64,000 nt of DNA. Origin: Hanleya hanleyi (Eukaryota; Mollusca; Polyplacophora; Lepidopleurida; Hanleyidae). Position 1 is the first letter of the stretch; each line of letters begins with the position of its first letter. The notes beneath the pieces are model-generated. The model did no database searches. It saw only the letters and a program-made list of their open reading frames with translations, and was not told the origin of the DNA. The stretch spans positions 1 to 64,000 of the forward strand of contig JAVTVY010033635.1 in assembly GCA_036873755.1 (NCBI GenBank), given 5' to 3'. The translations under genes were made by a program, and so were the position numbers. Below, piece after piece: positions 35,996 to 48,348 of the stretch.

Positions 35996-38040
35996 TCCAC
36001 ATAGAATAATTTCATATCTCAACAGACTTGATGGAGATGTGTAGCCGCGACAGTTAGATGCGTATGTTCAGGTGTGAATCCGAGAGAAAAGTTATGATAA
36101 AAACAATCATTTTAGAGATGACCATCTCAATCGTAATGGTGTTCATCGAAAACTGGAGTATTAGACGACTCTCAGGTATGGAAGGCACGATGCACACTCA
36201 TGACATGTACAACAATCGGAGACTGTAAACGAAACGGTTAAACCGTAGAACATACTACATGTGTATCGGACACCATTTGTCCAGGCATGCCCGACAGATA
36301 TCCAGGGTGCGAAGACTGAATCGTATGGAAGAATGATTAAGAAATATTTCCTTGTTTACTGCGGTAAAACACCTTGAATAGATCGCGCTGCAATGGGATG
36401 AGTCTAAGTTTTGTCACGAAGGCCGTGTTTTACCGCAGTAAACAAGAAACTATTTCTATTCTATCATATTAAAACCGGCACATTGTGGAGATGTTTATTG
36501 AAAAGAAAGATATTCTCGTGTATTTAAAACTGGATTAACCCCCCTATTCCTGACAAAAATGCTTTGGCCCGCCAATTAATCGAAGAAAGCAACACCTACA
36601 AGTCGCGTGCCTGAAATCGACACGGGTTGGAGAGTCCACAGTATGACAGCTATAGGGGCGTGCTAAAACGCCATTAACGATCAAAATGATGCAAGCGTGA
36701 CCCTTGGTTTTAGAATACAAAATTCTCCCGTCATCCAATGATTGGATTGTGTACCGGTACCTATCATACGCCCAAAAAGGTTCAATGACATAAACAACTT
36801 TGAATAAATCTACGCGAAAAAAAAATGTTTCTCCAACTGTGATTGGCTCCATCATATACAGCAACAGGATGCACAAGAAGATACAGGCAGACGATACATT
36901 TTGATATCGATTTCAATCCTATTACCCTTCTGGGCGATTTCAACTGGACACGCGAAGAAAATTATGACGTCATATAATCCACACCGATTGGTTGTGAGGT
37001 AGCATCTAATGGAATGAGATGCCACCTGGGCTTCCTTCTTCACATGCAACAATGTTATTTGATAAAATACATGAGGTGTGTTAGAATAAGAACTAACTGT
37101 GATTTGAAGGCCCAGGCTACAAAAAAATGAAGTACTGGGTATCTCGTAGTCCATCATATCCCTCTGACAAAGGCAATTATCGGCAGTTATTGACAAGACA
37201 AGACAAAGCAGTTGTTGACAAGACAAATACAAGTGATTAGGAATCCCCTATTCACCGGACTCAGCAGTCTCACAATACAGTCGGACATAGTCCATCTCAC
37301 AAGGCTATTAACACAACTGTGTTTACAAGGAATATCGGGCAGGATGAAACAAAGATGTACCACACAGGTACTGTACGTGCTGAGTCTGGATGAAGATGTC
37401 AGGCATATCGAAAGACAAACTGGTGCACAAGACAAATCCCGAATATGTGGACAAGACACTTTAAGCCGTTGGCATAGACTATACTGCACTGGCTGTTCCA
37501 TGGGGCCAATGCAAAGCGATCCAGCTATTGCCGTATTAACACAGTCATACAATAATACGGCAAGAGGCATATTAAGAATTGACTACTGGTAGTCACTGGC
37601 TATAATTTGTTAGTCCAAACCGGCAATACATTGTATACTTTTGGTATAACGGAGATTCGTCTGCCGAGAGAAGAACTTAGATGACGTTGAAGAAAACTGG
37701 TGACGGAAGACCATGACATCTATAGGCCTACAACTGTATAGCAGAGCGAATCACCTTCCAAGGAGCCTACATTACTGAAAAAATACAGGAAAGCAATTCT
37801 GACAAAAGTGACATCAGACTGGAGTTTGTGGTGAGATTGGGTCTATAATCTTCAAGATGGTCCAGTATAGCCATGACTGATTGGAAGGTGACACATGTGG
37901 CTCTGGAAGACCAGGAGACTGAAAACCATTAAGGGAAGGAAAGGGGAAATGAGAGAACAGTTGAAACGGTACCAGATGGTCTAGGTCTAGTAAGTGGCGA
38001 GAGAATTGGTTGCTGAGCTGTATACTAATTAAGATACTAT
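35996..38040. other. No recognised gene; overlapping frames on both strands
   Basis: Frames of 110-127 codons (36544-36876 minus, 36852-37232 minus, 37187-37592 on both strands) were read and show no known domain, signal peptide or consistent splice context. The region also holds the inverted repeat at 36353-36446. Confidence 0.4.
36353..36446. repeat. 21-bp perfect inverted repeat
   Basis: TTGTTTACTGCGGTAAAACAC and its exact complement GTGTTTTACCGCAGTAAACAA are separated by 52 bases. This could be the ends of a ~94-base MITE remnant. Confidence 0.8.
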
Positions 38041-38059
38041 AAGTGCAGACATCTATTGG

Positions 38060-38660
38060 AGCGATATGTAAGAGGTTGGCAAAATTGACGACGTCTGGCG
38101 ACCAAAATACAACAATATCATATCTCACATTCAGACCCGAGAATACGGTGGATTACTATCACTATCACTGCCGCGCTTTTCTTGCAGATGTTCATGCGGT
38201 GACTATGAAGTATCCACACGGCCCACAGCACCGGTTTAAGTGGAATTAGATAGGCTAGCTCGGGAGCTGTTATGACAGATCAGCTCAAACAAATAACTCA
38301 TCTGATGTTATGGATGAGCATTGAAGGCACCCCCAACATGGGGTAAACATGGTAAATGCAACAATACCCAGAAAAACTAACCTGCAATGCCCGGCGTACA
38401 GCTTAAATTTCCCACCAAAACAATAAACCTATATATACATGTACAGAGGGCGGGCTTCGAGAACTAATAGTGCACCATCAGAATCCTAATAAATTACAGG
38501 TAATAAATTGGACGACGTCTGGCGACTAAATGCAACGATATTACTTCACAGGAAAGCTTCCCTCGGCACCTCACATTCAGACCCGCATTCAAACCCGAGA
38601 ATACGGTGGATTCTCGGACGTAGCCTTAGTATCCCAGCCGCGCTTTTATTGCGGCACAAG
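38060..38660. repeat. Direct repeat pair with GACGACGTCTGGCGAC
   Basis: 38083-38190 and 38508-38655 share GACGACGTCTGGCGAC, CTCACATTCAGACCC, 'CGAGAATACGGTGGATT' and 'GCCGCGCTTTT' in the same order with small insertions. Class unknown. Confidence 0.6.
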
Positions 38661-38989
38661 GGTGTGCATAAAAGTGCAAAGAAATCACAGAATCATTAAA
38701 TGAAGGATAATTCCTTCTTCCTGCAGGTAATCAATTATCCATTTTTGACAGATGATAAAATCGCGCGTTTGATTTCTGGAGCCCAGGAAAGGTTGAAACG
38801 TAGTCAATAAACATGACTGATGTTATTATCAGAGTCATGTCGCGTGATTTTAAACGATTCAAAGAAACACATAAACAATGTCGAAAACTGACGAGAAAAT
38901 GACATTATCTCACCCCAATCCCCACTACCGTACCTATTGGTCTCTCCGGTTTGGTAAGCTAACAACATTTCTAGAAACAAACACTTACT

Positions 38990-39540
38990 TCAACTCGAAA
39001 CAAACACTTACTTCAACTCGAAACGCGGATGAAAACAAAATGAATCGAGACCCGTCTTCAAGGCAGCCATGTCATGTTTTGGTGTGGAGCGGTAATGTAA
39101 GATTATCGAAAACGTTGAAGAGATTCCATCTCCGTTAAATTATGCCCGTGGGACTAAATATAGAATCTCTTTCAGGCCAACACGTGTAGAATATTCGTGC
39201 ATTTACATGCCTATGTCATGGTTAAGAGTGTGCTGGGGATTAGTGTTCCTTTTCATATCCTTTTATATTGGAACTTAGGACGGGCACTTATCTCAAATGT
39301 GGAGAAAAATGCCCTAGCTGGGTTGAAGGATAGGAGGCGGACACTCGTAGCCACCGGACATTCTTAGCTTCCACACAAGGTCCCACGGGTATAATTTTAC
39401 GAGGTGAAATTCTGTCCATATTTCCGATAGTCGTACATTTGTCTCCACATCAAAACATGACATGGCTGGCTCGATGACGGGTCTCGATTCGTTTTGTTCT
39501 CTGTCGCATTTCGAGTGGAAGTAAGTGTTTGACTAGTAAT
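38990..39540. repeat. Imperfect inverted repeat pair
   Basis: 38990-39155 (ACTTACTTCAACTCGAAACG, CATGTCATGTTTTGGTGTGG, 'TGCCCGTGGGAC') is mirrored at 39380-39530 (GTCCCACGGGTATAATTTTA, CAAAACATGACATGGCTG, 'CGAGTGGAAGTAAGTG'). It could be a decayed foldback element of about 550 bases. Confidence 0.6.
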
Positions 39541-39999
39541 ATTGGTGGCTTTCCAATCCGGAAAGACCATGAGGGATTCACGCGGCATGATCCTGACAAT
39601 AAAATCAGTCATGTTACTGGTTAAAACGCCGATCGTTGAACGAGAGGGACACCCAAAAGGATTCTGAAAATTTTGAGAATTTTTTTTGGAATTAGCTGTA
39701 AATATTTTGTTTTAATTACAGAAAAAACAGTTTGGTAATGTTGTGATGAGGGTAAAACGCGCCAAGTGAATTTGTATACTGGCAGCTGTCTGTCTGCTGA
39801 GGTCTTACATGACCTCATCAGGAGGAGAAATTCAGTCGCTGTGCTTAATATTTGCTCGTCAAATTTCACTATTTCTAAATTGGTGATAATTTTAAAGCTT
39901 ACACATTTTGAAATCTTAGATTTCATAGATTGATAATCCTTCGGTCCAGACCAGGTAGGGTTTAACCGATAGCACATCAACTACTTGGGGGGAAGACGT

Positions 40000-40213
40000 G
40001 GGCCCTCGGTGGCCGAGTGGTCTAAGGCGCTCCGCTGGTGACCGCTAGCCTCACACCGCTGAACCGGAAAGGGTTCGAGCCCAGCTGGTCCATGTGTCAA
40101 AGTTTGTCAGTTACTTGCCGAAGGGCGGTGGTTCTCTCCGGGTTCCTCCACCAACCAAACTGACTGTCACCATATGAGTGAAACAAACTTGAGTGTGACA
40201 TAAAGCTAAATTA
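40000..40213 (+). mobile_element. tRNA-headed SINE with 12-bp target duplication
   Basis: Head GGCCCTCGGTGGCCGAGTGG is a Ser/Leu-type tRNA start with an A box, and the B box is GGGTTCGAGCCC near 40070-40082. The body has CCGAAGGGCGGTGGTTCTCT and 'CCGGGTTCCTCCACC', which resembles the conserved central block of mollusc and other metazoan SINEs, then a tail ending ATAAAGCTAAATT. TCAACTACTTGG occurs directly on both sides (39977-39988 and 40223-40234), marking a retroposed insertion. Confidence 0.85.
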
Positions 40214-40510
40214 CCTCCTCCCTCAACTACTTGGACTATGCGGCATATGTAATTTAACGTTGCAGAATTCGGAAGTTTAAAGAAAAATATATCAGGCATG
40301 TAGTTCCATGCAGAGAATGGATTATTCAGTTCGATCAACAATGGGGTCCGTTTTCACTATGGTGAAATTCATTACCAGTGTAGGAGAAACGGTGGTCCCC
40401 GAGATATGAGCGTCTGCTTGATATGATTCAAACCAGCCCAGCCATTGACGTCTGAAAAGCGTATACTTGGATTTCTGAGTCCGCTCCAGGTAGAGTATAG
40501 GAGACCGGAC

Positions 40511-41795
40511 ACTATAGTATTTTTCTTATAATTAGTCGCGGGTTTGAGGGCTTCTGTAAAATCAGCCGTATGGTTAAAATCAATTTCCTTTTTTAAAACG
40601 TATATAACAAAGTTATATATATAGAATGTCATACCACTCTCCGTGATAACTGCTACAAAACTTGAGTTTTAGAGCTTTTTTGTACTACTCGGGTTAAATG
40701 CCATAAGGGTTGTTCACGTGAATCTTCACCAATACATGGTATGTCGTCATAATCTATTCCTTTTTTCTCTGGGCAAAGGGCAATAGGCGGGGTGAGCTAT
40801 TCAGTTCTATATATGGGAAAGTGTCCTCAATCGATGTTACCTTCACAAGGACAGGGGCAATGCCTCCATGAGTGACTGCATGAATTAAAATGACAACTTC
40901 ACACGATCTTTATTTCAATGACGGTGTAATGTATGGATGGCCGTATGACCTATATTTACATTTTTATAGCAAATATCCCATTATTGATCCAGTCGATTAG
41001 AGTCGGACATCATCAACGGTATTGTAAGTGTATAGTTTAATTTGATTGCTCTCTCGTTAATTACATTTGTAAACCTACGATGCATCGAAGAGCACTGATT
41101 GGAATTCTGCCTACAAATTGAACTATTGATAGGTACAAATAACACGACGTCCTGGTGTATGAAAACGACGTCGTCGTCCTATCACTCAACATTGTCAAAG
41201 GCGACACGCGACGCGAAAGGGCGACATCGTGTTTTGGAAGACGACGTCACCCTTTGCGCTGTCGCTCACGCTTTTGATGAGGTAATGCGGGGCACACTTT
41301 TGGTCCAACTAGATCACCATACTATTGAAGTGATACGGTTATGCTGTGTCTGAGAGGCATCCAAATCTTTGAGGTGTCGAGGACATTTGCATAACATAGC
41401 GGCTGTACTGGTCCACCCGTATTCTCGAATCTTTCGTTCTTTGTCGACGACAATAGTTTAATCTCATGTCTTCATAACCAAACGACAAACAGAGCAACCC
41501 TTGAATGACATCTCGCCCCGCCTATTGCCCTTTGGCCAGAGAAAAAGGAATAGATTATGACGACATACCATGTATTGGTGAAGATTCACGTGAACAACCC
41601 TTATGGTATTTAACCCGGGTAGTACAAAAAAGCTCTAAAACTCAAGTTTTGTAGCAGTTATCACGGAGAGTGGTATGACATTCTATAGATATAACTTTGT
41701 TATATACGTTTTAAAAAAGGAAATTGATTTTAACCATACGGCTGATTTTATAGAAGCCCTCAAACCCGCGACTAATTATAAGAAAAATACTTTAG
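40511..41795. mobile_element. Long foldback element, ~285-bp arms
   Basis: 40511-40793 and 41512-41795 are near-complete reverse complements (for example TTTTTCTTATAATTAGTCGC against GCGACTAATTATAAGAAAAA, and AATCTATTCC against GGAATAGATT). They enclose about 720 unique bases with no gene. A weaker continuation outside the left arm (GGTGGTCCCCGAGA near 40390, against GGTGGTCCCGAGAG when the right flank is reversed) suggests the left arm carries a ~110-base insertion. Confidence 0.85.
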
Positions 41796-42486
41796 TCTCT
41801 CGGGACCACCATTTCTTTCACACCGTTAGCAGGTGAGATAAAGACGTAGTTTGAGAAAAACTTCGCTGTACTATAATAGGCCAAACCAAACCCATTCATT
41901 CACATTTAGGCCTCGCTCTGCCGTTAAATCACGAAATGAATACAATGAATAAGGCGCGTTCTCTCTATAATAATGGAAGTCTCTCACAAACATGACCAAA
42001 CACCTGCACTGTTTACCTTTTCAGCGTGTCCTTAACGTGGGAGAAAGCTTGATTTATTAGTGCGTATTAGAAAAGCGGTGACCATGAATTCAGATCAATA
42101 TGTAATTCCATAGCACACATGTACGGGCCCGTCCCTCCAAAAAGTTTCACTCTCTGTTAGAGTTTTGTAAACAACGTATAGCGAAGGTAAGTATAGTCTA
42201 ATGACGATGCCAAGAGAATCCAAATACTTTGAACGTTTACGTGTACCAACATGGAAGCAACAATCGTAATATTAAACTACTAACGTAGACATATTCTATG
42301 GATTGTAGTATACCAGATAAACCATTCAACAAGTCCGCTATATTATCCAGTAGTTGGTAGTCCGTAACATGCTTTCGTCAAATCAATCCTTACAACCGTA
42401 CATATACACGATTGAAGGGTCGATTATTGTGGGATGTTGTTGTTGTAACATGATTAGTGTCACCCTCAAAACATCTAAATATATCA

Positions 42487-43031
42487 AAATTAACGAATCA
42501 CAGCAACCTGAAAATTCACACACCGTATAGTATTTAGGTTTGTCTTGATGAAATATTGATGTAAATCTGGAGAATATATACGACAAAAACAATTTGGGAC
42601 TTTTTTTTATCTCAATTTATTGTACACAATATGTCACTTTTGACGAAATATTTCTTCAAAAGCTTTTACAGCGAGAAAAATATGAGCCATTCTTTCAATC
42701 TGTTTGAAATAATTTCAAGTTCAGTGGAAAAATTATGTACCATATCAGCTTGCCAAACATCATAATGGCCATAGGCATAATGAGGAATAACTCTTTATCC
42801 AATCAACATATTTTGAAAATGCTGCCAAACAGGGCATTATTGGTAGTTCTTGAATGTTACTGAATTGCAATTTTGAAGAAATTTCTCGTCAAATGAGACA
42901 AACTGACAAAGATCAAAAAGGTTCTAAAATGTTTCTTACAAAATATATTCGCCAGATTTGCATCAATATCGCTTCAACACAACCTGTATTGTGTATGTGT
43001 GCGTTTTTAGGTTGCTGTGATCTGTTAATTT
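42487..43031. mobile_element. Small inverted-repeat element
   Basis: AAATTAACGAATCACAGCAACCTG (42487-42510) continues to CACACAC and is matched in reverse at 42997-43031 (GTGTGCG...AGGTTGCTGTGATCTG). The adjacent word AACATGATTAGTGTCACCCT (42448-42467) recurs exactly at 60450-60469 beside similar sequence, so a dispersed family is likely. Confidence 0.55.
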
Positions 43032-44059
43032 GCGCCTCGCGTTCCATCAAATATTCACAGACCTATATTTTCTCTACATGATCCACTGTAAATTAGAGAC
43101 TAAATATTTCAGGTGAAGTATATACTTTGAGACAAAGGAAATGCACGATTTGAGGAGTGAAACGTGAAATGTATACAACCTTCGAATTTGGCCATGGTGC
43201 TTTATTTTGTGGTTGCTTTAAATAGGTCCAAAATACCACCCAGCATAACAAGCTTAGAAGTCTGAGCTAGTTTCGGTTGTGTCTTATTATAGGCATCCGA
43301 TCGGACATTCAATATTTAGCCGTCGCCCACAGTAGAATTACTGGGTCAATCGTAGAAAGACTTTTGACGGTAAACAGCACCAATTACAAACGGGCATAAA
43401 ATGAAAAACAAAAAAGTTTCTTGCAGGAGAGAAGCGGTTAAGGATTTTCTATAATGACTCCAAGTTGATGTTCGTACAATCAGTTTCGCTGCCAAAGATT
43501 CTCCAATCCTAATGAATTTGTTAGTCGTTTTCTGGAGTACCGGTAAAGCAGAATTTACTAAACGTAGCACCAGCACCCCCCCCCCACCCGCCACTCCCGC
43601 CCCACCATCCCACACACCCACCACCACCCTATCAGGCCTGAAGGAGTAACAGGAGGAGGTCTTTACAGCCCCCCCCACTTTTTGAGTCCGCACTGTTTTA
43701 AGTCCTCTCTTAGATTGCAACAGTCCAGCATTTAACATGGCTCATATAGAGTTCATCCTCCTCCCCCCCCACTTTCAAATGTGCCCCGAGGCTCCTGAAT
43801 CACACTTTTCTACGATCGGGTCCCCCGCACCAGGCTAATAACGTTTTTCCAGTTTCAATTTTCCGCAGTATTGAGCAGCACACTATAGCGAATGTATGTT
43901 GACATTTATGATGTATTGTAGGCCAGTTGGTGTGCGGTACCCGGTAGAGAGGACTGGCTAAGATTTGTCGTTCTCTGCATGTTTCTAACATCATTTTACG
44001 TTTCTTCCAGGGCTCTCTAACCAACATATCTGAATGTTTGCTTGGAGTTATGTATAGTC

Positions 44060-44159
44060 ATGCGAACTAGAACTAAGTGGTCCTTTCTTCGGTTGGCGAG
44101 CCTGGTGTACCTTGGCGTCTTCTTATATTTATCTTACTACACCTTGCCCTACATTCTTG
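44060..44159 (+). CDS. Exon 1 of carbohydrate sulfotransferase 2: signal anchor
   Basis: ATG at 44060 opens 33 codons plus one base before the donor TTG|GTGAG. The peptide MRTRTKWSFLRLASLVYLGV continues with hydrophobic residues (FLYLSYYTLPYIL). Three basic residues followed by a ~25-residue hydrophobic run is a type II signal anchor, as expected at the N-terminus of a Golgi sulfotransferase. The phase-1 end matches the two-base start of exon 2 (47966), completing a Val codon. It was too short to stand out as an open frame. Promoter elements upstream were not identified. Confidence 0.75.
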
Positions 44160-44284
44160 GTGAGTAGCAAAGTTCCAATAGCATACCTTTGTCCCCCGAG
44201 TGAAAACCTTCCATGCTGCTTCAAAGATTTCTTCTTTGAAGCATCAGGAACGTAACTTGGCTGGGTGGTGCTTCGTTGGTTCGC

Positions 44285-44727
44285 CGCCATATTACTGGAA
44301 TAATGTTGAAAGCGACGTTAAATCCTATTCATTCACTCCCCATCTGGATATGTCGTTTGTAGGAACTAACCTACTTGCAGTATCTCGAGCGTCAACCAAT
44401 CCTGAGAACGCTTCATAGTGCTTTGAAAGGAATATTACTAATAGAGAATTTTTTGTTGGCCCAGCCATGTTGCCGCGGTCCCGACATTGTGGTACCATAA
44501 TACAGGGTAGATATATGTACTGGTCTTTGGTGTAAACGGAGAGGGTGACCCTATCTCCCCTTCCCGATTGCAAGTGGATTGGTCCAGATGCGATCGTGAT
44601 GTCATAATGCTATTAAATATTCATGGCATGGGCGCTCAGAAATCCAAATTCAATTGAAATACGTATGGTCTTATATAACGACACGTACGATTGGGGAGAA
44701 TTGCTAGGATTTTAGTTTATTAAGACT
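44285..44727. repeat. Dispersed repeat in intron 1 (SINE-like tail plus 0.4-kb repeat)
   Basis: 44285-44345 has the mollusc tail 'GTTGAAAGCGACGTTAAAT'. 44321-44727 is homologous in the same orientation to 50299-50713 (shared 'ACCAATCC', 'CTTCATAGTGCTTTGAA', 'TTTATTAAGAC'). Confidence 0.65.
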
Positions 44728-45957
44728 GGGCGTTTCCTACTGTTGTCTGTCTGAAGTCCTCAGTTTCAAGGCCTTCTGACCAAACTAAGGTTATCGGCCC
44801 TCATTAGGCGTTTTGATTCCCTTTTGATGTTTTGATGGCCCTCATGATCCCACAGCTATCCTACTTTGACCATAGCTGCCATCGTTCGTTAACGACATAT
44901 ATATCTGGACAGACTATAACATGCATAGTGTATGTCTAATTTTTACTCTTTACTGCCCTTTTTCTTTGAAGGGGGTGGGGGGATTTATGTCACTTTCATT
45001 CCTGGCCTCATCTTGGTGACATTACATGACCTTCTGTCACTGAAACTAGGCCAACCCTAATGTGTTTACGATGTTCTTCACGGATATTTTTTTGTCTTTA
45101 ATGCTGTTACGCCGTCATGGCGATCTTTCACAATCAAGAGATGGTTTTGTAATTCTAGTTGGTAGATCTTCACAACGCCGATCACTTATTCGACTAAACC
45201 TTTGAAAGCTAGTGGCTCTTATATCGTGGCATCAGCATAGCAAGCAGTGTTAAATTCAAGTAAAATGATTTAAATTTAAAAAAAAAACGCAGGTTAGAGG
45301 AAAATATACATGGCAATCAGGATTGCGTAGCCATAAGCCAGTTATGGTTTAAAAGATACCCGGAGCTCATATAGAGGCAGAACACACATTTCGGTTGGGG
45401 CGAAGTGAATACAGCACAAGGTGTATTATATACTGGCGTATATAACGCCCCAAGATCAAATGAGAAGTTTCCTAATCGCCGATATTTATGGTTTTCCTGA
45501 ACGATCCATACAAAGCTATCTGTGTGGTGGTGGAAACTTTCTATAGAGTTGACAAAAGTTAAATCGGGATAGGTTGCATGTTTTTTTTTGAGAGAGAGAA
45601 TACGTCATTTGAAAGTTATCGATTCAAGACCGTTTTTAAATAGCAAAGTTTGAAACTGCAGGAAATTATTATGTATATCCAAGAATATTTTTTCAGGTCA
45701 CAGTGAAGGAAATGAAGTGACATGTTTTCAGCTCGTGATATATGGGATTAGATGCGAACGAAAGTTTCTCCAGGAGTTGCTGAGCGTTTTACCATCAACA
45801 CATCAACACCGAAAACCGACATAATAACACAGACAATCAAAAGTGAAAAGTCGAAAAACTGAGAAGAGCATCGGTTGTGAACATGGGATACGATACGTAT
45901 TGTCAGACCACACGTGAATGAAATTGGTTTGCTCGTCTGCGTATATACATTTCAAAT

Positions 45958-47510
45958 CCAGGTGCGAGCCACGGTGGTGATGCATGTATACTGTATCCAG
46001 GTGCGAGCCACGATGGTGATGCATGTATACTGTATCCAGGTGCGAGCCACGATGGTGATGCATGTATACTGTATCCAGGTGCGAGCCACGATGGTGATGC
46101 ATGTATGCTGTATCCAGGTGCGAGCCACGATGGTGATGCATGTATAGTGTATCCAGGTGCGAGCCACGATGGTGATGCATGTATACTGTATCCAGGTGCG
46201 AGCCACGATGGTGATGCATGTATGCTGTATCCAGGTGTGAGCCACGATGGTGATGCATGTATACTGTATCCAGGTGTGAGCCACGATGGTGATGCATGTA
46301 TACTGTATCCAGGTGCGAGCCACGATGGTGATCCATGTATACTGTATCCAGGTGCGAGCCACGATGGTGATGCATGTATACTGTATCCAGGTGCGAGCCA
46401 CGATGGTGATGCATGTATACTGTATCCAGGTGCGAGCCACGATGGTGATGCATGTATACTGTATCCAGGTGTGAGCCACGATGGTGATGCATGTATACTG
46501 TATCCAGGTGCGAGCCACGATGGTGATCCATGTATACTGTATCCAGGTGCGAGCCACGATGGTGATCCATGTATACTGTATCCAGGTGCGAGCCACGATG
46601 GTGATCCGTGTATACTGTATCCAGGTGCGAGCCACGATGGTGATCCATGTATACTGTATCCAGGTGCGAGCCACGATGGTGATCCATGTATACTGTATCC
46701 AGGTGTGAGCCACGATGGTGATGCATGTATACTGTATCCAGGTGTGAGCCACGATGGTGATCCATGTATACTGTATCCAGGTGTGAGCCACGATGGTGAT
46801 GCATGTATACTGTATCCAGGTGCGAGCCACGATGGTGATGCATGTATACTGTATCCAGGTGCGAGCCACGATGGTGATGCCATGTATACTGTATCCAGGT
46901 GCGAGCCACGATGGTGATGCATGTATACTGTATCCAGGTGTGAGCCACGATGGTGATGCATGTATACTGTATCCAGGTGAGAGCCACGATATTGATCCAT
47001 GTATACTGTATCCAGGTGTGAGCCACGATGGTGATGCATGTATACTGTATCCAGGTGCGAGCCACGATGGTGATGCATGTATACTGTATCCAGGTGCGAG
47101 CCACGATGGTGATGCATGTATACTGTATCCAGGTGCGAGCCACGATGGTGATGCATGTATACTGTATCCAGGTGTGAGCCACGATGGTGATGCATGTATA
47201 CTGTATCCAGGTGAGAGCCACGATGGTGATCCGTGTATACTGTATCCAGGTGCGAGCCACGATGGTGATCCATGTATGCTGTATCCAGGTGCGAGCCACG
47301 ATGGTGATGCATGTATACTGTATCCAGGTGTGAGCCACGATGGTGATGCATGTATGCTGTATCCAGGTGCGAGCCACGATGGTGATGCATGTATACTGTA
47401 TCCAGGTGCGAGCCACGATGGTGATGCATGTATACTGTATCCAGGTGCGAGCCACGATGCTGATGCATGTATAGTTTATCCAGGTGCGCGGTGATGCATG
47501 TATACTGTAT
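45958..47510. repeat. 39-bp minisatellite, about 40 copies
   Basis: Unit CCAGGTGCGAGCCACGATGG plus TGATGCATGTATACTGTAT, head to tail. Variation is confined mostly to three positions: GTGCGAG/GTGTGAG/GTGAGAG, GATGCAT/GATCCAT and TATACTG/TATGCTG. One unit near 46880 has a single added base and the last unit lacks about 8 bases. Because 39 is divisible by 3, several frames on both strands stay open for 230-550 codons, but these are by-products. The array lies wholly inside intron 1 of sulfotransferase 2. Confidence 0.97.
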
Positions 47511-47965
47511 AAGTTCAGCGAAATTTGTGTTTCTCCGAGAAAAGCAGCTGCAAATGTATCAGCAAAACTAACAGAAGATATAGATTAACTCGTAGAGTTT
47601 GTCGATCGGGAGCCGCGGTGCCTTGTTGTTCAACAGAGTCCCAGTGCCGTGGCACAGGAATATAATAATATATAATAACATATAATAACATATAGTAGAG
47701 AGCTTAATCACGAAAATAACGAAAATAAATAACTACATACACATAGCTGACATAGCTGATTTTAGGTATTGACGTCAATAAATACCCACGGAAATTCCAT
47801 ACATATACATAATAATGGCGTTGTCATGATTTTGTTTGGGCGATATTAGTTGTGACCTGACATCGGTACCTTATATCGATCCCTTGGCCAGTTTGCATCG
47901 CACAACAATCGCATGGCATCCCTATACTGTCGACGTTTGTCTGTCATTCTATTTTTCGATTTCAG

Positions 47966-48021
47966 TCAAACTGAGAAGAAGGCAAGGTTGGGCATCTACC
48001 GGACGATTTGTACCCGACACA
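47966..48021 (+). CDS. Exon 2 of carbohydrate sulfotransferase 2
   Basis: 56 bases between acceptor TTTTTCGATTTCAG and donor ACA|GTAAGT. Two bases finish the Val codon from exon 1, then 18 codons (KLRRRQGWASTGRFVPDT) end in phase 0 and join VLTTPDD at 48833. It encodes a basic stem segment luminal to the anchor. Length and phases match the 53-base exon of the first paralog. Confidence 0.8.
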
Positions 48022-48348
48022 GTAAGTATTTTTGAGATCACCGATATATTTGGACATGTTTTTACTAACGGCACACCATTCTGTTACAAACGTCGATTCG
48101 TGGGCTACAAGGATACATTATAGCAAAATACAACCAACGTTTTGGCGTATTCCCCCAACATGGAGCTTCCATGGGGGCGTTATTATACTATTTCCGGAAG
48201 ACACCAAGTATAGTCCTTATGATATCAGATAGTGTAAGGTATTTCTTACACTGGAGGTGACGGCTCTGACAATGAGACAATTGTTCACTGCGGCATATCA
48301 GTCATTACATAAGCGAAAAAACGACCACAAATCAAACCTTTTTTTTGT

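Noticed and set aside
36544..36876. 110-codon minus-strand frame with a hydrophobic start
   Set aside because: The start resembles a weak signal peptide but the rest shows no domain or homologous repeat, and no supporting splice sites were convincing.
37187..37592. Overlapping ~127-codon frames on both strands
   Set aside because: No domain, no splice context, and equal openness on both strands argues for chance.
40000..40090. Functional Ser/Leu tRNA
   Set aside because: The 3' acceptor half is missing and the sequence runs on into a SINE body flanked by a target duplication.
43346..43738. 130-codon minus-strand frame
   Set aside because: It is open mainly because it crosses a C-rich low-complexity patch (Gly/Val-rich translation), with no domain.
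45803..47494. Long open frames of 230-550 codons on both strands with 13-residue repeats
   Set aside because: They follow from a 39-bp unit whose length is a multiple of three. Several frames on both strands are open at once and one unit carries a one-base insertion, which is not expected of a conserved repeat protein.
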